DNA from: Chloracidobacterium sp. UBA7659
GTDB taxonomy: Bacteria; Acidobacteriota; Blastocatellia; Pyrinomonadales; Pyrinomonadaceae
Assembly: GCA_002483395.1 (NCBI GenBank)
Contig: DLHV01000043.1
Span: 1-6,481 of the forward strand
Direction of reading: 5' to 3'
Length of the DNA: 6,481 bases
The notes under the pieces were generated by a model, which was not told where the DNA came from, made no database searches, and was given only the letters and a program-made list of their open reading frames with translations. This document shows positions 1-6,370 of this stretch, in pieces. The position numbers were made by a program, and so were the translations under genes. Positions within the stretch are counted from its first letter, which is position 1, and each line of letters begins with the position of its first letter.

Positions 1-473
1 CCGATCTTTCCGCCGCGAAGGAACGGCTGAATAAGATCGATGACCTTAATGCCCGTTTCGAACATTTCGAGCGATGTCGCCTGCTCGTCAAAGTTCGGCG
101 CGTGGCGGTGGATCGATGCTCTCGTTTCGCTTTCAACCGGGCCAAGCTCGTCAACCGGATCGCCTATGACATTCATCACGCGGCCCAATGTAGCATTCCC
201 GACCGGAACCGTGATCGGCCCGCCGAGGTCGACGACCTTCATCCCACGGACCATGCCATCCGTCGGCAGCATCGAAACCGCTCGAACGCGGCCTTCACCA
301 AGGTGCTGCTGCACTTCGGCAACGACATCGACCTTCGTTTCGACGTCAAATCCCTCGCTCGTGATACGCATCGCCTGGTAGATCGGCGGCAAATAGTCTT
401 TAAATTCAACGTCGACAACCGGTCCGATGATCTGCACCACGCGTCCGATCTGTACGCCTGCTTCATTAGCCAT
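1..473 (-). CDS. atpD: ATP synthase F1 beta subunit, N-terminal part (cut by window edge)
   Basis: This is the catalytic beta subunit of the F1 head of the membrane-bound F-type ATP synthase, which makes ATP from the proton (or sodium) gradient. The minus strand reads from ATG at 473 for 157 codons, with no stop before the left edge. The protein begins [20 protein letters not shown], the typical beta-barrel opening of AtpD. It continues with [20 protein letters not shown] (about residues 61-80), [20 protein letters not shown] (89-108) and [19 protein letters not shown] (139-157). The next residues, outside the window, should be the Walker A loop (GGAGVGKT), so no catalytic residue can be checked here. 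A purine-rich GAGGAG (487-492) lies 13 nt before the start, somewhat far but the only good ribosome site. In most bacteria atpG directly precedes atpD; here a non-coding region does, so atpD appears to be first in its transcript. Identification is very secure. Confidence 0.97.
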   Translation of the reverse strand, partial: MANEAGVQIGRVVQIIGPVVDVEFKDYLPPIYQAMRITSEGFDVETKVDVVAEVQQHLGEGRVRAVSMLPTDGMVRGMKVVDLGGPITVPVGNATLGRVMNVIGDPVDELGPVESETRASIHRHAPNFDEQATSLEMFETGIKVIDLIQPFLRGGKI

Positions 474-799
474 TTTTGATAAATTGCTCCTCTATATAGA
501 CAAGAAATAGGTGATATAACAAAGGAGTAAGAATATCATACGGCCGCGATTCGGTGCAAAGCTGTCCGGTGGGATTTCAATTTCCGTCAGCCGAAGATTG
601 ATTCCATCCTATATTATTATCTATCGCTGTTGGCCGCCCGGAATATTTGTTGCATATATGGTTCTAAACAGGCTAAACTAAGAAGCTGGCTATTGTGCCG
701 CTCCCGCAAGAAGTCCTCCCAAGCAGTTTGCACGCACATCATGTAGAAGACCTGGCGTTCGAAGGGTCTTTGTTTTAAAACGACGAAAATCCAAAAGGC
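474..799. other. Divergent intergenic region between atpD and the GGDEF/EAL gene
   Basis: This 326-nt stretch separates two genes transcribed away from each other, so it should hold both promoters. I see no convincing gene in it. For atpD (minus strand) the GAGGAG ribosome site is at 487-492. A possible promoter reads TTGCAC, 16 nt, GATATT on that strand, but it is only a partial match. A 6-bp inverted repeat, TGATAT (512-517) and ATATCA (533-538) with a 15-nt spacer, lies in the atpD leader and could be an operator. For the downstream gene, TTGCAT (650-655), 18 nt, TAAACT (674-679) is a weak sigma-70-like candidate. The stretch 545-600 has short complementary arms (TTCGG/CCGAA, GCTG/CAGC) but matches no riboswitch that I recognise. 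Confidence 0.5.
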
Positions 800-2806
800 A
801 TGCGGACAATAAATCGGCTTTGGCAAAAGCTACCTCTGATTACAGGGATCGCGCTCATCATCTTCGCGCCGTTTGCCGCCTATAGGTTTGACATGGGCGC
901 GGCGGCCCTGGCCGGCGCGACCGCCGCACTTTGTTTTGTTATCCACCGGTTTTTCTTCAGTCCTGACGCGACTTCCGGAGAGCTTTTTGTTCAACCCGAT
1001 CCTCATTTCTTCGAACGGCCGTATGGGCCTCCCGAACAGGATCGCACGATGCAGATCCTGCAAAAAAGCGAAAAAGAGTTTCGAAATGCGTTTGAATTTG
1101 CGCCGATAGGGATGGCTCTCGTTTCTCCATTAAACGAATTTCTAAGAGTCAATCGCTCGCTTGCCGAAATTTTCGGACGTACCGTCGAGAACATCCTCGA
1201 CGCTGGCCTTCTGTCGCTTGTCGTTCCCGAAGACGCCGATTCGGTCAAACTCAGTCTAGCGAATCTTCTCGATGGTGTTGTTCAGTCCTTTCAATCGGAT
1301 ACACGCTTTTTTCGTAAGAACGGCGATACGGTCTGGCTGCGGTTAAGTGCCTCGCTGATAGCCGGCCAGCCGGGAGAGCCGCCGCATTTTATTCTCCAGT
1401 TTGAAGACATAACCGAGCGGAAAAACACGGAAGATCGCCTGCTGCACAACGCGCTGTACGATGTATTGACCGATCTTCCAAATCGATTTCTCTTCCTCGA
1501 CCGGTTACAAGTCGCGGTAAATCAGGTTCGCCGCAATCCAAACACACGTCTGACGGTGCTTCAGGTGGATTTTGATCGCTTCAAATTGATCAATGACCGT
1601 TTCGGGCAGCAGATTGCCGACCGGATGCTGGTGCAAGCCTCTCAACGGCTGCGGAAGATCCTGCGGGCAACTAACACGGTCGCCCGGCTTGGGGCGGACG
1701 AGTTTGCGATCTTTGTAGAGGACGGAAGTTTCGAGGAAATTTTGTCGATCGTCGGCAGAATACGGCAGGAATTATCGAGGCCTTTCGATCTTGAGGGTGA
1801 AATAATTTACGCAACCGTGAGCGTCGGTATCGCTATCGGGTCGCCGACATACGAGTCACCTGAATTTTTGCTACGCGATGCCAATACAGCCTTAAAGCGG
1901 GCAAAACGATCGGGCCGCGACCGCTACGAAATATTCGTTGATGAAATGCACTCGCAATCTATTGAATTCCTTCAAATGGAGACGGATTTGCGCCATGCAC
2001 TCGAACGCGGCGAATTCAAACTGTTCTATCAGCCGATTGTCACGCTCGAGACCGGGATAATGGCCGGCTTCGAATCGCTGGTCCGTTGGGACCACCCGAC
2101 GCGCGGATTCGTCTCGCCTGTCGAATTTATTCCCATAGCCGAAGATACCGGCATGATCATCCCGCTCGGAGAGTGGATCCTTCGGGAATCCTGCCGCCAA
2201 CTGCATTCGTGGCAAATGATATCTGATCGGTCCGCCGATCTTTGGGTCAGCGTCAACGTCTCCAGCAAACAATTCGTCGATTTTGATCTTGTCTCGATGG
2301 TTGCCGGAGCGCTGGAAGAAACCGGTCTTGATCCCCGTTGTCTAAAGTTGGAGATCACGGAATCGACTATGGTCGAGAATATTGAATATGTCGCTTCGGT
2401 TATGGAAGAGCTCAAACGGACCGGGGTTAAATTGAGCATCGACGACTTTGGAACTGGCTTTTCGAGCTTGAGCATTTTGCATCGGTTCCCGCTCGATTCG
2501 CTAAAAATAGACCGCTCTTTTGTGGCGCAAATTAAGGACGCCGAAACGCCCGTCGAGATTGTTAAAACAATAGTTAACCTTGCGCAGTCACTCAATCTGG
2601 AAATCATTGCCGAAGGCGTTGAAACGATCGAACAACTCTCTCAGCTCCGTCAACTTGGCTGCCAATTCGGACAGGGCTATTGCTTCGCTACGCCGCTTGA
2701 GGCTGAAACGGTGGAAGAACTTCTCGGCCTTTCTCCTTCATCCTCAGCTTTTTACTATTTATTGCCGACCGCAGCACGCATAACCGAAACGGCCGGATTA
2801 GTCTGA
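800..2806 (+). CDS. Membrane-anchored PAS-GGDEF-EAL protein (c-di-GMP turnover)
   Basis: The 668-residue protein carries both c-di-GMP synthase- and phosphodiesterase-type domains. Two hydrophobic segments (about 11-28 and 33-53) suggest an N-terminal membrane hairpin. A PAS sensor domain follows (about 85-207, ending in FEDITERK), then GGDEF (about 212-380) and EAL (about 393-640). In GGDEF, the metal and substrate residues D257, N265 and D266 are present, but the signature reads GADEF (298-302) and the usual inhibitory RxxD reads RATN (289-292). In EAL the signature is ESL (E425) and the catalytic set looks complete: N486, E518, DDFGTG (548-553), K569, E605 and Q625. I infer active c-di-GMP hydrolysis, with GGDEF either weakly active or acting as a GTP-sensing regulator. 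The start at 800 is kept because later starts lose the first hydrophobic segment and an in-frame stop lies at 776-778; its ribosome site is poor (AAAAGG almost touching ATG). The PAS ligand is unknown. Confidence 0.93.
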   Translation: MRTINRLWQKLPLITGIALIIFAPFAAYRFDMGAAALAGATAALCFVIHRFFFSPDATSGELFVQPDPHFFERPYGPPEQDRTMQILQKSEKEFRNAFEFAPIGMALVSPLNEFLRVNRSLAEIFGRTVENILDAGLLSLVVPEDADSVKLSLANLLDGVVQSFQSDTRFFRKNGDTVWLRLSASLIAGQPGEPPHFILQFEDITERKNTEDRLLHNALYDVLTDLPNRFLFLDRLQVAVNQVRRNPNTRLTVLQVDFDRFKLINDRFGQQIADRMLVQASQRLRKILRATNTVARLGADEFAIFVEDGSFEEILSIVGRIRQELSRPFDLEGEIIYATVSVGIAIGSPTYESPEFLLRDANTALKRAKRSGRDRYEIFVDEMHSQSIEFLQMETDLRHALERGEFKLFYQPIVTLETGIMAGFESLVRWDHPTRGFVSPVEFIPIAEDTGMIIPLGEWILRESCRQLHSWQMISDRSADLWVSVNVSSKQFVDFDLVSMVAGALEETGLDPRCLKLEITESTMVENIEYVASVMEELKRTGVKLSIDDFGTGFSSLSILHRFPLDSLKIDRSFVAQIKDAETPVEIVKTIVNLAQSLNLEIIAEGVETIEQLSQLRQLGCQFGQGYCFATPLEAETVEELLGLSPSSSAFYYLLPTAARITETAGLV

Positions 2807-2807
2807 C

Positions 2808-2951
2808 TTAGAATCGGCGAACTCCAGGATGACGCATTCTTGCGGCCCGTTCCGCCTGGGTTTTGCCTTCGCCGTGATGTTCAAATAATTCCCGAGGACC
2901 GTCTTCGTGCGGTTCGTTTAGCACGATCGTATATCTGACGTGCACGCTCAT
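2808..2951 (-). CDS. Possible small protein, 47 aa, unknown function
   Basis: A short minus-strand frame runs from ATG at 2951 to TAA at 2808-2810. It ends one base from the stop of the convergent c-di-GMP gene. The product starts MSVHVRYTIVLNEPHEDG and ends QAERAARMRHPGVRRF. It is rich in charged residues and histidines and has no membrane segment. A modest ribosome site (AAGTGAG) sits about 5 nt before ATG. The frame is open back to 2999, with TTG and GTG alternatives. It overlaps the other small frame (2881-3093) by 71 nt in a different phase. It may therefore be a second, overlapping gene, the displaced C-terminal part of one frameshifted gene, or chance. The opening VRYTIVLNE faintly recalls the first strand of HicB-like antitoxins, but the rest does not follow that family. 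I do not recognise it. Confidence 0.25.
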   Translation of the reverse strand: MSVHVRYTIVLNEPHEDGPRELFEHHGEGKTQAERAARMRHPGVRRF

Positions 2952-3093
2952 AGATCTCACTTGTCTTGCCAACCAGCGACGATTCAATTTCCTTCCGGGT
3001 TATTACTGATGCCTCATGTCCTGGACTGGTTACATGCGGATCTGTGACGGTCGGGTGTAATATTTCTTTTGGGTTCTTGAACTTACTAAACAT
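2881..3093 (-). CDS. Possible small basic protein, 70 aa, unknown function
   Basis: This minus-strand frame is read from ATG at 3093 (MFSKFKNPKEILHPTVTDPH...) to TGA at 2881-2883. The frame is open further upstream to a GTG at 3189, but that would begin upstream of the sigma-54 promoter at 3159-3174, so a start downstream of it is preferred. ATG 3114 (MERRKTYMF...) has no ribosome site, while ATG 3093 has CGGAA about 8 nt upstream. The C-terminal half (about 32-65) is predicted by eye to be a charged amphipathic helix (EIYERARQIYDRAKRTARRR) and is strongly basic at its end. There is no signal peptide or membrane segment. The main argument that it is real is the promoter placed in the right direction about 55 nt upstream. 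No family is recognised. Length and overlap with another frame (2808-2951) keep confidence low. Confidence 0.35.
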   Translation of the reverse strand: MFSKFKNPKEILHPTVTDPHVTSPGHEASVITRKEIESSLVGKTSEIYERARQIYDRAKRTARRRSSGII

Positions 3094-3158
3094 GTACGTT
3101 TTCCGACGCTCCATCTGAACGAATTTAGGACACTTTCTTGTATGATTAAGAGAGAGAA

Positions 3159-3174
3159 AGCAAAAGGCGTGCCA
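3159..3174 (-). promoter_or_regulatory. Sigma-54 (RpoN) -24/-12 promoter, minus strand
   Basis: On the minus strand the sequence is TTGGCACGCCTTTTGCT (including one base upstream). This matches the sigma-54 consensus YTGGCACG-N4-TTGCW at every conserved position. The GG (3173-3172) and GC (3161-3160) dinucleotides are exactly 12 nt apart from first base to first base, as the -24/-12 geometry requires. Transcription should start near 3146-3148 and run leftwards into the small frame starting at 3093. It points away from phoH. Sigma-54 promoters need an AAA+ enhancer-binding activator, and none is encoded in this window. Any upstream activator site would lie in 3190-3280, which is also the phoH leader. 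Confidence 0.6.
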
Positions 3175-3209
3175 AAAGCATGAGATCACAACTCAATTTC
3201 GGAAACAGA

Positions 3210-3238
3210 TTGACACTCAAACGGCGTTCTAGTAGCCT
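3210..3238 (+). promoter_or_regulatory. Candidate sigma-70-like promoter for phoH-ybeY
   Basis: A perfect TTGACA -35 box is at 3210-3215. With a 17-nt spacer the -10 position reads TAGCCT (3233-3238), which is a poor match (three of six). TATAGA (3245-3250) is a better -10 in sequence but 29 nt away, which is too far. A second TTGACA at 3254-3259 is too close to the phoH start to serve phoH in the usual way. The position, upstream of a leading gene, supports a promoter somewhere here, but the exact boxes are uncertain. Confidence 0.3.
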
Positions 3239-3265
3239 CAACCTTATAGAATTTTGACAAACGAC

Positions 3266-3269
3266 AGGA
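3266..3269 (+). promoter_or_regulatory. Ribosome binding site that supports the TTG start of phoH
   Basis: AGGA lies 10 nt before the TTG at 3280. The phoH frame is open back only to the TAG at 3247-3249 and contains no ATG or GTG before 3280, so this site decides the start. Confidence 0.55.
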
Positions 3270-3279
3270 CCCGAAGAAT

Positions 3280-4248
3280 TTGAGCAATCTTCGAAAACTA
3301 GAACTGCCGGCCCAAGGACTAAATACCCTTTTCGGCGTTCAGGACCAAAACATCAAATACCTTGAATCGCTCCTTGACGTGAACATCGGAGCCCGCGGCA
3401 ATGAGCTTCTCATTGACGGTGACGAGCGCGATATTAAGACCGTCGAGCAGATATTGCGGGACTTCGGCGACCTTTTTGCCGACGGAAATACTTTTACGGA
3501 CAAAGAGCTACGCGACGCGTTCAAACAGATCGCGGAAGACAGGGCGTATACTCTGCGAGATTATTTTCTGAAGGCGAGATTCAATCCATCCGGTAAGAAA
3601 CAGGTTGCGCCAAAGACGGCGAATCAGCGCAAATACCTGGATGCGATCGCGGCTAACGACCTTGTCTTCGGCATCGGCGTGGCGGGAACCGGAAAGAGCT
3701 TTCTGGCCGTGGCGATGGCCGTCGATGCGCTTTTTAAGAAACAAGTCAGCCGCATTATCCTGACGCGCCCGGCGGTCGAAGCCGGCGAGCGGTTAGGGTT
3801 TTTGCCCGGCGATCTTCAGGACAAGGTCGATCCGTACCTGCGGCCGTTGTACGATGCGTTGTTTGATCTAGTCGATGCGGAACGCGTCACGAAAATGCTC
3901 GAAAAGCGAATTATCGAGATCGCCCCGCTCGCCTTTATGCGCGGCCGCACACTCTCGGACGCGTTCATTATTCTCGACGAAGCCCAGAACACAACCGGCG
4001 AACAAATGAAGATGTTCCTGACACGAATCGGTTTTGGCTCGAAGGCGGTCGTCACCGGCGATAGAACCCAGATCGACCTTCCGCGCGGCCAAAAAAGCGG
4101 CATCAAGGAAGCCGAGATTATTTTGAAGGGCCTCGAAGGCATCGAGTTCGTCTATTTCACGGAAAAAGATGTTGTCCGCCACAAACTCGTGCAAATGATC
4201 GTAAAGGCATATGAGGCCCACTCGAATGAGCAGGAAGCGGGCGAATAG
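3280..4248 (+). CDS. phoH: PhoH-family ATPase (PhoH-like protein, YbeZ type)
   Basis: This 322-residue cytoplasmic P-loop ATPase is close to the usual length of the YbeZ/PhoL branch of the PhoH family. That branch is linked to RNA metabolism and ribosome maturation and is commonly encoded beside ybeY. A KH-like RNA-binding segment occupies about residues 15-62 ([13 protein letters not shown]..). The ATPase core has Walker A GVAGTGKS (133-140, K139), the conserved [19 protein letters not shown] (162-180), Walker B IILDEAQN (230-237, D233/E234) and the [10 protein letters not shown] signature (259-268). All expected catalytic motifs are intact. Translation begins at TTG (3280): no ATG or GTG is available upstream before an in-frame stop, and the next methionine is deep in the ATPase core. 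Its stop is 2 nt before the ybeY start, so the pair is surely co-transcribed and probably translationally coupled. Its biochemical target is not shown by the sequence. Confidence 0.96.
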   Translation: MSNLRKLELPAQGLNTLFGVQDQNIKYLESLLDVNIGARGNELLIDGDERDIKTVEQILRDFGDLFADGNTFTDKELRDAFKQIAEDRAYTLRDYFLKARFNPSGKKQVAPKTANQRKYLDAIAANDLVFGIGVAGTGKSFLAVAMAVDALFKKQVSRIILTRPAVEAGERLGFLPGDLQDKVDPYLRPLYDALFDLVDAERVTKMLEKRIIEIAPLAFMRGRTLSDAFIILDEAQNTTGEQMKMFLTRIGFGSKAVVTGDRTQIDLPRGQKSGIKEAEIILKGLEGIEFVYFTEKDVVRHKLVQMIVKAYEAHSNEQEAGE

Positions 4249-4250
4249 AA

Positions 4251-4679
4251 ATGCCGCTTACAATCGTTAATCTCCAGCGTAAGGTTCCTCTCGAGGTGGA
4301 TCTTTTCCGTCCCGTAATCGAAATAATTTCCAAAACCGTTGAAGAAGCGGGGAACAAAACATTCGCGGTCGCCTTTGTCTCCGACCGCCGGATGAAGGAG
4401 CTTAATAAACTCTTCCGCGGCAAGGATTCAGCAACCGACGTCCTTTCATTCCCCCACGAACCCGACGAATTCGACCCGGATAAGAATAATTTAGGCGATA
4501 TTGTTATCTCTATTGAGCAGGCCCAGAGACAGGCTGAAGAAAACGGCTTGACGCTCGAAGGCGAGATAAAGCAACTGATCCTTCACGGCATTTTGCATCT
4601 TTGCGGCTACGACCACGAAACTGACAACGGCGAGATGAATGCCCGGGAACTTGAACTCCGAGAGGCGTTAGGAATTTAG
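4251..4679 (+). CDS. ybeY: Endoribonuclease YbeY (rRNA maturation factor)
   Basis: YbeY is a small metal-dependent RNase family acting in 16S rRNA 3'-end maturation and ribosome quality control in the cytoplasm. The 142-residue length is typical. The zinc-site signature H-x3-H-x5-H is present as HGILHLCGYDH (H112, H116, H122). Also present are the conserved arginine stretch and TDVLSFP (R56; 62-68) and the LGDIVIS strand (81-87). The ATG at 4251 follows the phoH stop by 2 nt. The nearest purine-rich site, AGGAAG (4232-4237), lies inside the end of phoH and 13 nt upstream, which fits coupling to phoH translation. The TAG stop (4677-4679) shares its last base with the inverted repeat that follows. 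Confidence 0.97.
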   Translation: MPLTIVNLQRKVPLEVDLFRPVIEIISKTVEEAGNKTFAVAFVSDRRMKELNKLFRGKDSATDVLSFPHEPDEFDPDKNNLGDIVISIEQAQRQAEENGLTLEGEIKQLILHGILHLCGYDHETDNGEMNARELELREALGI

Positions 4680-4742
4680 CCACAGAGCACACCGAGAGCA
4701 ACAAACGAAACTCCTCTCTGTTTTCTCGGTGAACTCTGTGGC
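4679..4742. repeat. Imperfect inverted repeat (CCACAGAG...CACCGAG element)
   Basis: The left arm GCCACAGAGCACACCGAG (4679-4696) and the complement of the right arm (4725-4742) agree at 16 of 18 positions; the two differences are adjacent (CA versus TT). The 28-nt centre contains a further short pairing (AACA 4700-4703 with TGTT 4719-4722). Transcribed, it would form a long hairpin, but no run of U follows, so it is not a classical terminator. It starts in the ybeY stop codon and ends 3 nt before the zwf ATG. From memory, elements of this kind (CACAGAG..ACCGAGA.. on each strand) are scattered in many environmental bacterial genomes; that is recollection and not something tested here. Confidence 0.8.
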
Positions 4743-4745
4743 AAA

Positions 4746-6278
4746 ATGGTCGCAATGGCCGACACACATAAAACCGCCGAACCGTGCGTGATGGTGATTT
4801 TCGGAGCGACCGGAGACCTGACAAAACGTAAGCTTTTTCCTGCTCTCTATAACCTTGCCAAAGAAAAATTCCTGCCGGCAAACTTCGCTATCGTCGGCGT
4901 TGGGCGGCAGGAAATGCTGTCGGAAGAATTCCGCGATCAGATGATGGCCGATTTGAAGGAGTTCGCCGGTCCGGACCCCGACCAAAAACTCATCGAGTGG
5001 TTCTGCGAACGCACGCACTACACCGGCGGTGATTTCGACGACGATAAGAAGCTCTTCCAGGACGTAAAAGATATGCTCCGCGATGTTTGCGCGGCAAATG
5101 ATATTCCGGAGAATTTCTTTTACTACATGGCAATTCCACCCAATCTATTCGCAAACGTTTCTCAGAAGATCGTCAAGTATGGCTTGGGCAAGGATGAAAA
5201 CGGTTTTTGGCGGCGGTTTATATTCGAGAAACCCTTTGGCCGCGATCTCGACTCAGCCAAGAAGCTGAACGCCGACCTGCTGAAGATATTGAAAGAACGA
5301 CAGATCTATCGTATCGATCATTACCTTGGCAAGGAAACGGTGCAGAACATCCTGGTCTTCCGGTTCGGCAACAGCATTTTCGAGCCGATCTGGAACCGCA
5401 ATTATATCGATCACGTCCAGATAACCGTCGCCGAAAAGCTCGGCGTCGAGCAACGCGGCGGATATTACGACACGGCCGGCGCCTTGCGTGACATGATCCC
5501 GAATCACATTTTCCAACTCCTCACACTGACCGCGATGGAGCCTCCTGTCTCGTTCGAAGCCGACGCCGTCCGCGACGAACAGGCAAAGATACTCGCCGCC
5601 ATTCAACCGTTTTCGCCGGAAGACGCTTTGCACAAAGCGGTCCGCGGTCAATATGGCGAGGGCGAGATAAGCTGGAAAATAGTTCCTGCCTACCGCTCCG
5701 AAGAAAAAGTTCCTCCGAACTCGGCTACGGAGACATACGCCGCACTCAAACTCTCGATAGATAACTGGCGTTGGGCTGATGTGCCGTTCTATGTGCGAAC
5801 GGGCAAGCGGATGGCCGGGAAGCATTCGAGTATCGTCATCCAATTCAAGAAAGCTCCGTTCGTGCTATTTCGCGACACGCCGGTCGAGCGTCTGACGACA
5901 AACCGGATCGAAATCCATATCCAGCCGGACGAAGGAATTACGCTGCATTTCGGCGCCAAGATTCCGGGGCCGATCGTTAATGTCGGAGCCGTCGATATGG
6001 ACTTCAATTACGTCGATCATTTCGGCGAGCAGATCAGCACCGGTTACGAACGCTTGCTCTTTGACTGCATGATCGGCGATGCAACGCTTTTCCAGCGTGC
6101 GGATATGGTCGAGGCAAGCTGGAAGATCGTCACGCCAATACTTGATGTTTGGAGCGCTATTCCGCCGCGTGATTTTCCAAATTACATTTCCGGCACGTGG
6201 GGACCGAAAGAAGGCGACGCATTGCTCGAAGCCGACGGGCGAAAATGGAAGAATTCGATTCCGGATGTCGCCAAATAA
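4746..6278 (+). CDS. zwf: Glucose-6-phosphate 1-dehydrogenase
   Basis: This enzyme oxidises glucose 6-phosphate to 6-phosphogluconolactone, reducing NADP+ (or NAD+), the first step of the oxidative pentose phosphate or Entner-Doudoroff routes. It is cytoplasmic. The 510-residue length is normal. The Rossmann dinucleotide motif is [19 protein letters not shown] (19-37), EKPFGRD is at 161-167, and the substrate-binding signature RIDHYLGKE is at 189-197. [10 protein letters not shown] (245-254) ends in the histidine that matches the family's catalytic base. Everything expected is present. The annotated ATG (4746) has no recognisable Shine-Dalgarno sequence because the inverted repeat ends 3 nt before it. 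The alternative ATG at 4755 (MADTHK...) also lacks one. The gene sits between ybeY and a CorC-type gene, not beside pgl or gnd, so it probably relies on read-through from phoH-ybeY or on a promoter inside ybeY. Confidence 0.97.
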   Translation: MVAMADTHKTAEPCVMVIFGATGDLTKRKLFPALYNLAKEKFLPANFAIVGVGRQEMLSEEFRDQMMADLKEFAGPDPDQKLIEWFCERTHYTGGDFDDDKKLFQDVKDMLRDVCAANDIPENFFYYMAIPPNLFANVSQKIVKYGLGKDENGFWRRFIFEKPFGRDLDSAKKLNADLLKILKERQIYRIDHYLGKETVQNILVFRFGNSIFEPIWNRNYIDHVQITVAEKLGVEQRGGYYDTAGALRDMIPNHIFQLLTLTAMEPPVSFEADAVRDEQAKILAAIQPFSPEDALHKAVRGQYGEGEISWKIVPAYRSEEKVPPNSATETYAALKLSIDNWRWADVPFYVRTGKRMAGKHSSIVIQFKKAPFVLFRDTPVERLTTNRIEIHIQPDEGITLHFGAKIPGPIVNVGAVDMDFNYVDHFGEQISTGYERLLFDCMIGDATLFQRADMVEASWKIVTPILDVWSAIPPRDFPNYISGTWGPKEGDALLEADGRKWKNSIPDVAK

Positions 6279-6370
6279 TAATTGATCGCAACGCGGAAAT
6301 GGCCCGCTCCCACCCGGAAATGAACTTGCTTTTCACGGTCCGTAAACATACCATTTGAGTTCGACAGAAT

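Noticed and set aside
102..479. Plus-strand open frames across 40-479
   Set aside because: They are antisense to an unmistakable atpD sequence on the minus strand.
545..600. Possible c-di-GMP riboswitch before the GGDEF/EAL gene
   Set aside because: A GCAAAGC string and short TTCGG/CCGAA arms are present, but the conserved tetraloop, receptor and GGTTACCG-type elements of the GEMM family are missing.
617..826. Minus-strand frame of 69 codons
   Set aside because: It begins inside the c-di-GMP gene, has no recognisable motif, and its composition looks non-coding; it has no supporting promoter or neighbour.
2029..2607. Long minus-strand frame inside the EAL region (192 codons), and another at 1892-2272
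   Set aside because: Antisense shadows of a strongly conserved EAL domain, with no family resemblance of their own.
4679..4742. Rho-independent terminator after ybeY
   Set aside because: The hairpin is long, but it is not followed by a T-run on either strand.
4510..5018. Minus-strand frames containing strings such as [10 protein letters not shown] and [10 protein letters not shown]
   Set aside because: These are translations of the inverted repeat plus antisense of ybeY and zwf. Such peptides arise wherever this repeat is read as protein.
5253..5843. Minus-strand frame of 196 codons inside zwf
   Set aside because: Fully antisense to conserved zwf sequence including the catalytic region; no independent evidence.
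6294..6322. Direct repeat CGGAAATG (6294-6301 and 6315-6322) after zwf
   Set aside because: Only 8 bp and two copies; readily explained by chance.
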